From: Casuarina equisetifolia
Taxonomy: Eukaryota; Streptophyta; Magnoliopsida; Fagales; Casuarinaceae
Direction: 5' to 3'
Assembly (NCBI GenBank): GCA_028551475.1
Contig: CM052355.1
Span: 30,903,580 to 30,967,579 of the forward strand
Length of the DNA stretch: 64,000 nucleotides
How positions within the stretch are numbered: the first letter of the stretch is position 1; the number at the start of each line of letters is the position of its first letter. A model generated the notes under the pieces. That model ran no database searches, had not been told where the DNA came from, and worked only from the letters and a program-made list of their open reading frames with translations. Position numbers and translations under genes: made by a program. Positions 1 to 11,710 of this stretch are shown here, piece after piece.

Positions 1-73
1 ATATATTTGAATAGATTTTCTATAATTTCCTATGGTGCAGGGATGTTGCATTAAATTGTTCCAAGGGGGAGAT
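1..73 (+). mobile_element. 3' end of Ty1/copia-type internal region with polypurine tract
   Basis: The window opens just upstream of an LTR. A purine run (AAGGGGGAGA, about 63-72) directly precedes the LTR's TGTTAGG start, which is where the polypurine tract primer of plus-strand synthesis sits in copia elements. No coding sequence is readable in these 73 bases; the body of the element lies outside the window. Confidence 0.7.
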
Positions 74-597
74 TGTTAGGATTGGTGAAACAATTAAGTT
101 AAAGGGTATGATTGTCATTACAATTAGGGGTTTTTATGTAATTGTGAAACTATGAAATATCTTCTAGATGTAGTGGATTTCCTAGTAGTGTTGGATTAGG
201 ATTCTTATCCTTATTCCTAGTAGTATTGGATTAGGATTCTTATCCTTATGTGGAAGTAGGTTTTTCTAGTAGTATTCAACTAGGATTCCTTCAGAGTTTC
301 TCTATAAATAGGAGAAGTATAGAGAAACCTAGTGGGCGAGTTAAGAGAGTCCCCAATGGGGCCTACTTGTTGGAGAGAGCCCTTCTCATGGATTCTAGTT
401 GATGAGAGAATCTATGACATACCTATTTGAAGAGAGGGAATGTATGAGAGAAAATCTAATGAGAAGAGACTATATGGGACGTAAGACATTGTGATGTTCC
501 GAACCTTTTAAATTTGTTGTGTTTGAGTGTATGCGTTCTTATATTTGTGTGTTTAATCTCTATGTGGATAATGTGACTTTGTTGAATTCTCCCAACA
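74..597 (+). repeat. 3' LTR of a Ty1/copia-type retrotransposon
   Basis: The segment starts TGTTAGG after a polypurine tract and ends CCCAACA, giving the TG...CA ends of an LTR of about 524 bp. A TATA-like box (TCTATAAATAGG, about 300-311) lies in its middle, as expected for the U3/R promoter. A ~37-bp unit rich in TAGTAG and TTATCC is repeated between about 180 and 255. The partner LTR and the 5' target-site copy are outside the window, so the duplication cannot be checked. Confidence 0.72.
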
Positions 598-2168
598 ATT
601 TTTTGGTAACAAAATAACAGATGTTTATTGGATGGGCATATCAGGAAAGATTGCCATAATGGAATATAAAGAACATCGGAAACATCGAGGAAGATGAATA
701 CTTGAAAAACTGAAAGGCTTTCAGTGAATTGTAATTCATGGGAATTTGGATTTCATATTTCCCTTTGGATAAATAGGTTTTATATATCGTATGGCTGGTT
801 TGGGTTATCCTCACGTATGTTGTGAAGATTTGATCTTCTTATGAAAGGAGTTTTTACCCAATGTTTAGATGTATGTGCTTGTGAAAATTCTATAAAAGGA
901 AACTATATGTCTTCTTTTAAGCAACTGCTATTTTCCTTTACATTCCACAATGAGGTTATTATTGTTCATTCATTTCTATTGCCAGTTGGATGGACCCTGA
1001 ATTCTTCATTTTTTTGGATACTCGAGACATGTTATCATACACGACTGATATAAGTTACTTTTGAAACTGACCATGAAAGAGTTGCTTCAGTTGTAAAATA
1101 GTGAGATATCTCTTAATTTTACTTGGGGTTTTTGGCAAGCGACTCAACCCATTTTTCTAAGTTGCCACTTACGTTCTTAGACCTAAGTTTGTTGCAATGA
1201 CTTGAATTTTTTTCTCCTTAAACTTGAGAATGGAATAAGTGACTTATTGTTCAATGTGTTGATGTAGATTGAGGGAAGAACAGCTACGACGAATTGCAAG
1301 GTATTAAACTAGGCTTGCTCTTCTCCTTCCTCTGCTGGCAGAACAGTTCGGAAGTGATACAGCTCCTAGAAGCTGATACAAGCAGCGTCGATCAGATATT
1401 GAGCATCCTCGTGCACTTAACGCTGTAAAGTTACAGAGGTTAAGTGTTTCTGGGATACGCTGAATATACATAGAATTGAGTTGTTTGCTCATGAATATAC
1501 ATAGAATTGTTAGCTTTGCTTTAGTGTTGACGCTGCTTCTTGGCGGCATGCTGCAAATATTACATCCATAATGACTACTATATCCATAAGCCTTGCTATC
1601 AGATATGGAATTCTAGCAATAAAAGGAGAAATGAAGGACAAAAAGACAGACATTTAGTCTTATCGATCACCCAACTAGATTGCTCTTTTAATGCATTGTA
1701 TACTGAAGAGAATTAAGAGAATTCAGTGGATAAGCTTGTAATTTACTTTGCAAAAATATTTATGTTATTGTATCTTCTAATCAATTTGATCTGTCAAGTG
1801 ACATTTATCTTTTATGTCATTTGTAGGATCCTAAGTTTTGGACTTTCAGACCATTATCAAAACTGATGATCCGTGCTGCTGCAGATGATGTCCCTTTCTT
1901 CTCTACATCTATCATAAGATGATGGAGAAATTGAGTCAAAAGAACCTTATGGTATCTGGCAGTTCGTGGTGCTCTATATTGCCCATTTTTTTTGCACCAA
2001 CTATAATGATACTGCTGATTTTCCATCCCTTCCTCCTGTTCCCAGGTCCGAAGAAGTGGAGCTCATATGTTATTTATGAAATGCTTATATCTTGATAAGT
2101 GACTTATTTATTAGTAAAGCTTTGGCCTTGCCCTTCCTTCTTTGATCGAGTCTAAAGTACGATAGCAG
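598..2168. other. Intergenic stretch, no supported gene
   Basis: AT-rich sequence with short open frames only. About 1270-1450 is more GC-rich and might be an old exon or repeat, but no frame gives a recognisable protein on either strand. I found no RNA gene or terminal repeats. Confidence 0.5.
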
Positions 2169-2410
2169 GTAGGAATCCTCAAGATGCATTGAGGGCATTG
2201 ACTGTGCTGAACTCCACTCCACTGAACGACAAGCCCATCAGAATCATGTACTCTCATCGGGACCCAAGTATCCGCAAGAGTGGAGCTGCAAGTATATTCA
2301 TCAAGAAGCTGGACAAGTCAATTGACCACAAAGCATTACATGATACGTTTTCTTCCGTTGTACATACGTTTTCTTCCTGTACAGTAAGAAGTACAAAACC
2401 GTTCAAATAG
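2169..2410 (+). pseudogene. Polyadenylate-binding protein (PABP) fragment, RRM1-RRM2 junction
   Basis: About 70 codons read as the end of RRM1, the linker and the start of RRM2 of a cytoplasmic poly(A)-binding protein. Diagnostic stretches are [18 protein letters not shown], then [20 protein letters not shown], where IFIKKLD is the RNP2 strand of RRM2. PABPs bind mRNA poly(A) tails with four RRMs. The match starts just after an AG at 2167-2168, so it may be one old exon. It departs from the family after DTFSS and stops at 2408. The other RRMs and the C-terminal MLLE domain are absent, so this is a relic. Confidence 0.8.
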
Positions 2411-3278
2411 CATGAACCGACCGACTAATGGATCGATTTTATCGTGGATTAGTGTGTGAAACTGCACCATCGGCTGACACATGGAAACATAACTGAAGAT
2501 GACAAAGTTCTTGGGTTTATCGCTGGAATGCAAAGGCTTCAAAAGTTAAAAAAATTTGCTCGAAAAGTGGAAAAGGCTGGCCGGCATAGTTTCAAAACCT
2601 TACTGGGTCCTTCAATTTCTAAAGTGACATGAGAATGTAACGGCTAGCAGTGAGTTTCTAGAGATTTGACTATGGTTTTCTAAATCAAGAAAAGTGAATT
2701 GGCTCACAAAGTCTTATTTATTTATTTTCCGTTTAACATGGATGCATTTTGTTTCACACCTAGGTGTGACCAAGTTAGCTCTTTCTGGCTTTATCAAGTT
2801 TCTTGACAATATAAATTATTTTTTTCTCAATTTCAAAAGATAATTTATCTCTATATAAATTGTTTGATTTTACTTTTGACCTACAAGTTATATTAAAATC
2901 TTATTTATTTAAATTAAAGATTTTGACATTATGTTAATAACTTAATTTTTTTAAAAGTTAACTTATATAGATACAAACTTCATAGTAGTTATATAATATG
3001 AAATATTCTAATGATTATTAATATATTGCCTTTCAAGAAGCTCGGGTGGCAAAGGTCATTTCATCTGGTTTGTCGTTAATTAGTTTTTATTCCGTGGAAA
3101 TGGATTGCCCGGAAAAAGATTCAGTAAATATTTTCTATGTACGTACAATCATGTATGAGTTACAATATATGAAGTATGTACAATATACGGGTACCCCTAT
3201 AGTGGTCTAGGGTACTCAAGTGTGAGATGTAGGGCCTGGAGGTGGTGAGACTGCAGGCGTGTCAGAGGTCATGATCAA
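2411..3278. other. Spacer with one small unassigned open stretch
   Basis: A + frame stays open from about 2455 to 2632 and contains GFIAGMQRLQKLKKFARKVE, which looks protein-like but I cannot assign it. The rest is AT-rich, with no further coding signal before the RPL4 relic. Confidence 0.4.
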
Positions 3279-3643
3279 CACCTGCCAAGGTGGAAGATGC
3301 TTAATGCTGACCTCTCCAGGATTATCAACTCCGACGAGGTTCAGTCTGTAGTGAAACCGATTAAGAAGGAGGTGAAGAAGGGACAAATGAAGAAGAACCC
3401 GCTCAAGAACCTCAACACCATGCTGAGGCTGAACCCTTACGCCAAGACCGCGAGGAGAATGACTCTTTTGGTAGAGATGGAGCGAGTCAAGGTCGGAGGA
3501 AGAAGCTCGATAAGAAGGGGAAGTCTATCACTAAGGAGGAGGCTGCTGCAATCAAGGCTGCGGGAAAGGCCTCGAACTGGACAATGATTTCTGATTCTGA
3601 TAACGATTACAACTTCACAAAGTGGCTAGGAGTGTCTCAATAA
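3279..3643 (+). pseudogene. RPL4: 60S ribosomal protein L4 (uL4), C-terminal pseudogene with frameshift
   Basis: The reading starts inside the protein ([20 protein letters not shown]) and runs through the basic C-terminal extension typical of plant RPL4 ([20 protein letters not shown]). Near 3495 the frame shifts. The next frame carries [13 protein letters not shown] and ends in FTKWLGVSQ before a TAA at 3641-3643, which is the expected plant C terminus. RPL4 is a large-subunit protein that binds 25S rRNA. The N-terminal two thirds and any start codon are missing, so the copy is truncated and frameshifted. Processed origin is possible but no poly(A) tail is evident. Confidence 0.88.
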
Positions 3644-4119
3644 GTTGTTTTATTGGCTTTGGAACTTTGTTTTACAATGGTGGTGCTTTTCTCTTTTGTT
3701 TACCGTTTTGAGACATGTAGTAATTTTCTTTTCTTCCTGTCTTGTTATCTTGATTTCTACGTAGATGAAAAGATTTTGTGATCAATTTTCATAAATACTG
3801 AGTTTTTCTTTGATGGGACCAGGATAAAGTTTATTTTTAATTTCTGTGAAAAAAGATTGGCTTAGCCATGAATCGACCCAGAGACTTTGCTACGTCGTTC
3901 CGAACTTACCATCTATTCATGCACCACCCAAGCTGAGCAAAAGGCAAAAAGTTTTGTGTTTAGTTGGGCTCCCGCTCTCGTGAGCACGGCCATTTTATGC
4001 GAAAAGCTGCTGTACGGAAGTAGTGGAAGAGGGGGAGAGAGAGAGCTGCGTAAACTGCACGCTTCAACTCCTTTATTGTAAGCAGAGGGGAGAGAACATT
4101 TCACTTCTTTACTCCTAAG

Positions 4120-4165
4120 ACACGAGAGAGAGGAGAGAGAGGAGAGAGAAGAGAGAGGGTGTAAT
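4120..4165 (+). promoter_or_regulatory. GA-rich repeat in the leader of the 4212 gene
   Basis: Runs of GAGAGAG and GGAGAGAG fill this stretch, 50-90 bases before the ATG at 4212. GA/CT microsatellites are common in plant core promoters and 5' untranslated regions. No clear TATA box is placed at a fixed distance. Confidence 0.45.
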
Positions 4166-4211
4166 ATCAGACTGGTTCTACGGAACAGAGCAAATCGTTC
4201 TCTCTGTGGGA

Positions 4212-4685
4212 ATGGCCGTAAGTATGAGCTCTCTTCTCGGCGCTATCAACCCGCTCCCTCGTGCGTCTCTTTCAACCGGTCGTCGTCCCCATTTTCACCC
4301 TTCTGCTGTGAAACTCTTCGCCCGTCCCCGTCAGAGTTTCTTTATCAGAACCAAAGTCTTTGCAGCGTCAGATGTCCAACCGACTAAAGAGGCATCGGTT
4401 CAGCCGATCATTCCAACAGCAGATCGGCCGCTACTCACTGCTACCGGTTTCATCAAAATGACTCCATACACGAAAGGTAAGGAGTCTTCTGAGGAGTTGA
4501 CAACCGTACATATTTCAGCATGCGTGGGCAAACCCGTTGTTGATATGGTGCATACATCCATTAATAGAGCTATTATTTTGGTTGTGATACAAATGGTCCT
4601 TGCTGCTGTGTTTCTGGGTAAATGCTTTTGGTGTTCCAACAAAGAAGAGGCTCCAAAGAAGAACGAGACGGAGAAAAAAGCATGA
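4212..4685 (+). CDS. Putative plastid-targeted single-pass membrane protein, unassigned family
   Basis: An uninterrupted 157-codon frame starts at the ATG at 4212; an upstream in-frame GTG at 4206 is not a plausible plant start. Residues 1 to about 55 are rich in S, R, P and F and poor in acidic residues, as in chloroplast transit peptides, and a processing site near VFAAS is plausible. The middle (about 60-105) is polar. A single hydrophobic helix follows (about residues 112-137, RAIILVVIQMVLAAVFLGK), then Cys-Phe-Trp-Cys and a highly charged lysine/glutamate tail. The topology resembles small thylakoid one-helix proteins, but I do not see their chlorophyll-binding motif. Two splice-donor-like sites lie inside the frame (GTAAGTATG near 4217, GGTAAGG near 4477), though the frame stays open without splicing. 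Family unknown; expression not shown by sequence. Confidence 0.7.
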   Translation: MAVSMSSLLGAINPLPRASLSTGRRPHFHPSAVKLFARPRQSFFIRTKVFAASDVQPTKEASVQPIIPTADRPLLTATGFIKMTPYTKGKESSEELTTVHISACVGKPVVDMVHTSINRAIILVVIQMVLAAVFLGKCFWCSNKEEAPKKNETEKKA

Positions 4686-7600
4686 CACTTAGGTTTTCGT
4701 TTAGGTTTATGAAGCGTTGGGCTTTGTTTGAAGTTTGCTTTTGGAATAGTTTAGGCTTGAGATGGACTCTGGTTTTGTATTGTCGGTTTCTGTTGATTTC
4801 CTTCATCAATCTAGGTTCTGCCTCCTTTTTGTATAATTGAGAGTCCAAACAATGTGATTAAGAATATTTTTAATTTCAGTATCTACTTTCTGTTTATCCT
4901 CCTTCCCAACGAGAATATAAGCTTGTTGTATAATTTCTTTTTTCTTTTTCTTTGTTTTTCATTTTTTTTTATTTTTACAATTTTCCAAATTTCTTTGGGT
5001 TTGTCCGAAGGCTGAGAGAGGGGGGAGAGGGAGAGAGACATTGAGAATGAGAGTAGGACAAAAGTAAGAGGGGGAGGTTGACGGAAAAGCGGCACTTGCT
5101 ACTTCTGGCGATGCCGGGGTTCTGAAAAGTGGCAGTGGTTGCCACTTCTAGCGCGGGACGCAGATATCGTGCAGATATCGTGTCTGGGTTTGCATGTGCC
5201 CTTGTCGCTCGTTGGCCTTTAAGCTTGATCCTCACGCGCAGGATCAAATGGTATATCTTTTAAGGACAAACTTGGTCTTCTTGATCGGGGACAAAGTAGA
5301 TTTTTACCCCAGTAGCATTTTTCCAGCTCGCTTTTACCTGTTCACTGTAAAATAGTAATTCGTACATTGATTATCCAACCGCTTTGCAACACATTAGTAT
5401 AAAATATGAATGATTTCCACAGAGATAAGCCAAACCGTAAAAATGAAGAAAAAGCCTTACTTTTCAGCCAAAACAGTGATTGGTTTGATTTAGAATGACC
5501 AGCTAAGAAGCTTTTAAACTCACCTGTGGTGTGGTCCCCGACTGGTGCTAAAAGGGCAGGTTTTGTGTGGTGTAGAAGTACGAAATGATGGCACCAACTT
5601 TGGTTTAGCTTGACCTGAAAACTGAGTATGAAAGGTGAGCTTGCCTAGCCTGTACTGGAAAACCATTATCCCTGCATCTTCTTTCACACGTAAGACAATT
5701 CAGTGTAATGAAGACGGCCGTTTTGTCAAAAGAACTCAAAAGCAGAAGACTAAGCCTGAGAAATCATTTTTTATTTTTTATTTTCCTTTCTTCCTTTCTT
5801 TGTCTTTTGTTCCGTAGGCTCAAAGACATCTTTCATCAAATAGGAAAAATGTTCTACTTTGCCCTTCAACTTGATCATCTTTCATGTTCTAGGGTCCGAA
5901 ACTATGTAGAGGGTAGGACCAAAGCAGTTCTATAGAAAACTATTTCTTAGTGGCTCACGTCAATATCCCAACATCACTTTACATTTCAAATAATTTGCTG
6001 AAATATTGAATGAACAAAAGAAAAAAAGAAGAAGAGACTTTTCGATTTATAATAAGCATGAGTAATTAAAAATATTTGATTTTCTTTTCTGGTAATTATA
6101 CGAATATCTATAAGTTTTATTTACCTTTCTACTATAAATTAATTAATTTTATAAAATGTTTCTTTATTTCTACACTCCCATTTTTTATTTTTTTATTTTG
6201 TGCTCATCCTTCAAGCTTGGTTACGTGGCGTGCACATTTGTATCCATGATGTTCGCACTAGAATAGGATAATAGTGAAGTAGGGTAATAGTTGAGCTCTT
6301 AGAAGGCAGTTTTGTTGATCAACAAGTATGTTTAAGGAGGTTTATTCTTTTCCAGGCACTGATTTGGTTTTTTCCCCCTTCGCAAAGTTGTATGAACCAT
6401 TCGTTTTATCCAATGCACAAGCATTCAAAAGGGAAGGAGTACCTAAAACAGAAGTTACAGTCTTTTTGCTCTCAATAGTTTGACAACTTTGGTATGTTAT
6501 AGCTAATGTTTTTCAATTTTATGGATTTAGCTTTCTAGAGACAATCTGGTTGAAATTTAAAACTTAAAAATAAAACTTGTGTTTGTCTTCAAATTGCAGC
6601 TAATTTTCTATTTTGTAGAGGGTAATGAATTAGCATCTTCATACTTCAGAGAAAAATTCTTTCATTCATCAACTGTTAATGTCCATGTTCCCTTTGTCTG
6701 TTATTTGGTCCAGTATACAATACTGAACGCTTCGACAACCTTTAAATAGTGTGGACTTGCTGGGTCTAGCTAGCTACTTTTTGCTACTGGCTTTCATTTA
6801 GGTCGGATCTGCTAATTTATGATCAGTATGGTTTTAGGTTAGATTCCTTGAATTAGTATCTCACCGTTTTTAAGGAAATCTGTGAACAGTGAGAGCTTGA
6901 TAAATAACAAGAAGTTCTTCTCCTAGCCATATATTACTAGCCAGAGCAATTTACAGCATGTTCTTTTAATATTTCTTGCCTTTTGCTGATTATGGTTTCG
7001 AACGTTAGTGCCCCAAGCAGCACTTGCTGATTATGGTTTCCCATTTTATTATGACTTCTCCCGCTGCGTGATAGGAAACCCAAAAGGTAGCCTACATTGA
7101 TGACATTTTACGACGTGCGAGTTAAACTAATATTTTTTGAAGTGTTTCAGTTATGAAGTCATCATGATCTTCATATGTCCATTCCAAGAAAGGACTATTT
7201 GTGCTTTTGTTCGGGGCAAATCTTTTTGTATGTTCATGTAGCCTTTCAATTTATATCACTAGGTAGAATTAAAATAGTAATCTTCAGAACTAATATGCAA
7301 ATGTTTGCAGTGAATCTGTTAAAAAAAAATGTCCATAGTTTTTGAACTTGATAGCCTATGGGAGGATGAATTTCTTTCTATTTTGTTCATCCGCGTGGTC
7401 AGGGCACGTCACCAGCTGTTTACCGAAAAGCACAATAACACAACACCGTTATGCATCCTGATCATTTAGGTCACAATTCCTTACAACTTACAAAAATGAA
7501 ACCAAAATGGCTGTGTAAAAATTTGTAAACAAATTGGGAATTAAAGGTTTCCTTTATCACTACCAGTCAGTTGCCACAAAACTGTGCCTATAAAAAGAGA

Positions 7601-8618
7601 AATTGATGGTTAGTCCTTGCCATAGAGATTTGAAAAGAATGCAGCAGCATTCTGCACTACTAAGTTAACCATAAAAATTTCTGCATAGCATATCTATGAG
7701 GAACCTGGTTGCCGGCATAGCCTGCCGCTGCAAGTTAGAAACAATTGTGGAATGCATGTACTCACGTTTGCATAAGCATCCAAGGATTCTATAAATGCTC
7801 AAACTTGATAGGCTTTAGGTGCGGTTGAGATGATCCAAAAGTACAAATAATTTCAGTACAATAACCACAAAACCTTAAGTTGAAATCTAACTAGTACTAG
7901 AAAAGCTAACGGTAAATCAAATCATGAAGCTCTTTGCAACCATGTTGTTATTACTTGCAAGGTTTTGGTGTTTGATTGCACGTTCAAGTTCGTTTCTCGG
8001 GGATGGGGGTTCTTGTTTGAGTGGGTTTAAGAACGATATGGAAGGAGAGGGAAGAATGGAGACAAATGGAGATGAAAGGCGGCGTTTGAGGGAGATTTTA
8101 AGGGAATTTTGAGGCGAGACATGTACGGGCCTTTCTCCCCTCATCTTACACTAGGCTCCTCCACTCCCAATCTCTTTCAAAACCAACCCCAAGAGTTATG
8201 GGACTAAACAACAGTGCAAACAAAGAAGACACTCGTTTTAACTCCGACTATAATCCAATTATGCTAGTATATAAAGCATCCAAAACTTGAAGCTTTGTAG
8301 AATATAAATCAATCCAAAACATAACCCAAAATCCCAGCCACCAAGAACCCGTAAAAAGTTAAACTTTAAAGTCAAATTGGTTTTGGACTTTGATCAACAT
8401 CAGACACAAAACCCAAATTTCACTTTTTTATTTTTCACTAAAGTGAATCCCGTAAGCTAATGAGCTTCGAAAGCAACCAAAGAGATTCACTTGGGTATCC
8501 ACAACATTGTTGAACTTGGTGACAAACTGAAAATACAGTGCCTACTAAATAAGAATAAATTCAAGAATTACAGGAAAATATGATGTGTGAATCCAAACGT
8601 AGACAAATCAAGTAAGGA
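4686..8618. other. Long intergenic region, no supported gene
   Basis: About 3.9 kb of AT-rich sequence. A locally GC-rich stretch at 5080-5250 contains a short direct repeat (GCAGATATCGT twice near 5160). Around 7917-8144 both strands have 60-75 codon open frames; the minus one is rich in S, P, R and L and could be an old transit-peptide exon, but it matches nothing I know. No tRNA, LTR ends or transposon domain seen. Confidence 0.45.
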
Positions 8619-9017
8619 ATGGAAGAATTGATTAGCTCGAAGAATTGAACACTGGAGAGCTGAAATATGTTGGATGATCAAGACTGTTAAGAGGAAGAGC
8701 TTCGCAGCAACTTTACTTAGTATGTCTTTCAAGGCCGTATTGTATCACATTTGGAGCGAAAGGAATAGAAGAAGATTCAGCAATACAAGTCTAGAAAACT
8801 CAACCATTATTGCTAAAATCAAGAAGGATGTGAGAGGGAAGATTTCATCTACCAAAGGACTCAAGCTTACAAATTGTAATAAATTTTTACAAGAGCTTTG
8901 GAATTTTTCAAGTGCAATATTTGAGCTTAGATGATGATATCTTGTAATCGAACAATCTTGTAAATTTTTTTACGAGTGATATATAATTTAACCTTTCACC
9001 AAAAAAAAAAAAAAGAA
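8619..9017 (+). mobile_element. 5'-truncated LINE 3' end with poly(A) tail and 9-bp TSD
   Basis: The open frame at 8674-8934 has the C-terminal end of plant L1-type ORF2 (LYHIWSERNRRRFSN followed by a KDVRGK-like motif), downstream of the zf-RVT region. It is followed by a 3' untranslated region ending in TTTCACC and a run of about 15 A at 8999-9014. AAGTAAGGA occurs at 8610-8618 and again at 9018-9026, so it is a target-site duplication bracketing the insert. The insert is only about 400 bp, a typical 5' truncation from aborted target-primed reverse transcription. Confidence 0.82.
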
Positions 9018-9026
9018 AAGTAAGGA

Positions 9027-10925
9027 CGTCAGTATCTTTTTTGCCAACTGTTGTGATGTAACTAGACTTCAATGCAAGCTTACAGGCTCTCATTAGCATC
9101 TCTCCACCTTAAATAACATCAATCAGATAAATAGCATCTGGAAATGCAAGCTGCCAAAAAAGTAAAACGTCTTATTATTAATAAACCAAGAATTGACACA
9201 CATTAGCATAAGACATCATGAGGGATATGCATTAGGTTTCACATGAAAAGTCACAAATCAAGGCAATTCATCTATTAAGCAGAATGCAATTCTAATTGCA
9301 TGCAATTGTATTTGGTGAACCACAACCGTCCATAGTTGTTAACCTCACCTTTAAGATGCTGAGGAGAGAATAATGTCTATAATCCTTCTATATCACTAGA
9401 TGTTCTAAGATATTGTTTATTACAATACAGAAAAAACTTTACACTGAAACTACACTAGCATTATTAGGAAAACTAACAAAAAGTGTGCTAATGAATTGAT
9501 GTTCAAAATGAGCTTTAGTGACTTATACTTTACCACAAGCAAAATAAAGAATTATTGAACATTATTGCAAGGAAAAAAATTTATTGGGGTTCAAAAATTT
9601 TGAAATAGCAAAAACTAATGAATGATTGAAAATAATTAAGCCTAGAAACCTAAACTAAGGTAGAACATCATAAATTTTACAAATTAGTCAATGCAATCAT
9701 ACTAGCTTTCTCATCTATAATTCTCTATAAAGACCAATGAACAAAGGCAATGATTTTGTGAAGTATTGAATTTGTAATGGATGATTAAAGTAATTAAGGA
9801 AAAAAATTTAGCTGTAAAGTTTTTTAAACTTTCTTTTTTAACATGTATCTATTGTATATGCTCTGAACGTAATCATAGATTTTTTTAAAATAAAGTTGTT
9901 GAAATACCAACTTTGTTGGCTAGAATCAAGAAAATAGTATGTAAAAAAGCAACTCTATTTAGGAAGATCAAACATTTTCAAATGAATGTTTTATTGTGTT
10001 ATAGTTGGAGAATTTCAATTTTAATTTTCTCTTAGATGAATTGTAATGTTGGATATGCCCCTGAACTTTTATATTCTCTTATTCTTTGATGAATAAATTC
10101 ACATATTTATAAAAAAAAAATTGAAGTAAATTTTATGCATCAAAGTTCCATTAAAAAAAAAGGAAAAAAAAAAGCCAAATTCTGCATACCTACTTGCAAT
10201 TTTAAGGGAATAAGAAACATAGGTAGAGACTGAACCAACCTTGCCTTTGCCCTTGCTTCTTAATGGTAGAAGCAAAATCAAAGGACTCCAATTCGAAGGT
10301 AGAGAGAGACTACATTAGTTAAAGAAAAACACATAATGTACAAACAGATAAGGAACAACAAGATGTTCTTAACTGGTTCTCCATGAGGTTGCCTCACTTC
10401 TTGTAACATCAGATCCTACATGTTAGCACTAAATTAGAACTTGTACCACAAGAAATCCCCCTAAGAATATTCCTTCAAATAAATGCTCGTAAAGTTTCTC
10501 TTCCTCCTAGTGCAACCGCAAAGTTCTTTTGCTTTCAAAACCTAGAAAGTTCCTTAAATGACAAGAACTAATTGAAAAGTTTTTATAGTAACGGAGAATG
10601 GGCATTAATTGCTGAGTAATGGAGCTGTTGCATTGAAGATAGATGAAGCCACACAGGCAAAGATCATAAAATGCTCGGAGCCAATATGGAAGTTAACTTA
10701 CTATGCAACTGTTGAAGCATTTATTATCAAAATTACCTGCTGTGAGCCTTGGTTTAGGGATACAAAAGGATACTTAGAGGTTGGTCGAGCCAAGCTTTAC
10801 CTGCAATGGGTACAATTCTTTTTATTATCATGCTATTCATTCGTCTTTAGTAAAAGGGGGCAAGCATGTTAGACACCTGTTTATTGAAGATAGATATCAA
10901 TTATTTTGGGTGTGGGCGTATGCGG
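9027..10925. other. AT-rich spacer with a possible second LINE tail
   Basis: No supported gene. At about 9890-10122 the sequence ends in TTTGATGAATAAATTCACAT and then ATAAAAAAAAAA, like a LINE 3' terminus, but I could not find a flanking duplication. Open frames at 10609-10872 contain CCEPWFRDTKGYLEVG, which I do not recognise. Confidence 0.4.
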
Positions 10926-11045
10926 GTAGCTCCAAAACCCAATGCTTCCATGCCATTAGGGGACGGAGTTCATGCTTGTCCTAGCAACGAGCTTGCCAAG
11001 CTAGAGATGCTCATTTTGATCCACAATTTGGTAACCAATTTCAAC
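10926..11045 (+). pseudogene. Cytochrome P450 heme-loop relic, CYP707A (ABA 8'-hydroxylase)-like
   Basis: Forty codons read VAPKPNASMPLGDGVHACPS then NELAKLEMLILIHNLVT. This is the P450 cysteine-ligand loop, and APKPN...NELAKLEML is characteristic of CYP707A, which inactivates abscisic acid by 8'-hydroxylation. The heme-ligand Cys codon is 10977-10979. The consensus FxxGxxxCxG is damaged: the first F is L and the last G is S. Only this C-terminal exon piece remains and the frame ends soon after, so it is a relic. Confidence 0.75.
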
Positions 11046-11705
11046 TACAGTGCAGAAGAAGATCGATCTTTATTTTGATACAAAGGCGGAGCTTTTTTTT
11101 TTTTTTTTTGAGATTTCAAAGTGATTTGACAAGCCTCTTTGTTTAGGGTTAGCTAATTTTTGTAAACAGGTGGAAAGTGGTGGGATCCCTAAATGAGTTT
11201 TAGCATTGCCCTTTCCCGGTCTAACAGCATGGTCTCCCGGCCAAGTTTTGGGGAGAGCCCAGTAGCCCCAAATTTCAAGTCTGAGTTCCAAGTCAGAAGA
11301 AGGTTGGATTTTGCCGGACAACCATTTTCACCGGCAGAGTCCTTAAACCAAGCCTTCTTTTTTATAGTGGAGGCTTTTCTCCAGTTGAATGTGTATCATA
11401 CCTTATCTCATTTTTAGTATGGCTCTTAACAAGATATGGTCCTTCAGCCTTTATTAACAAAATACATCAGGTACTGCCACTTTTTCAAAAAAATAAAATA
11501 AAAATAGTATTACTCTTGGTTGTATTGTCTAACTTGAATATGTTAAAGGATTATTTTATTTGGTTTGAGTACCAATTTATCCTTTATCTTATATGCATCA
11601 TCGATGTAGAACTTTTAAGTCTCATTCTTTCTATGTATTTGGTTTTCATCATCAATGTTTGAATTTAGGTATATAATCTTGAGAAAGAAGTTTGTACCTT
11701 TTTTG
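11046..11705. other. Spacer with an unassigned small open frame
   Basis: A 70-codon + frame at 11193-11417 (starting MSFSIALSRSNSMVSRPSFG) has no domain I recognise. A run of T near 11093-11110 precedes it. No other signal up to the solo LTR. Confidence 0.35.
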
Positions 11706-11710
11706 TGTGT
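11706..11710. repeat. Left TSD (TGTGT) of solo LTR
   Basis: TGTGT directly precedes the LTR start TGATGCGG; the same five bases follow the LTR end at 12837-12841. Confidence 0.8.

Noticed and set aside
4206..4211. GTG upstream in frame with the 4212 gene as a start codon
   Set aside because: Plant nuclear genes start at ATG; the ATG at 4212 is the first one and is followed by a transit-like sequence.
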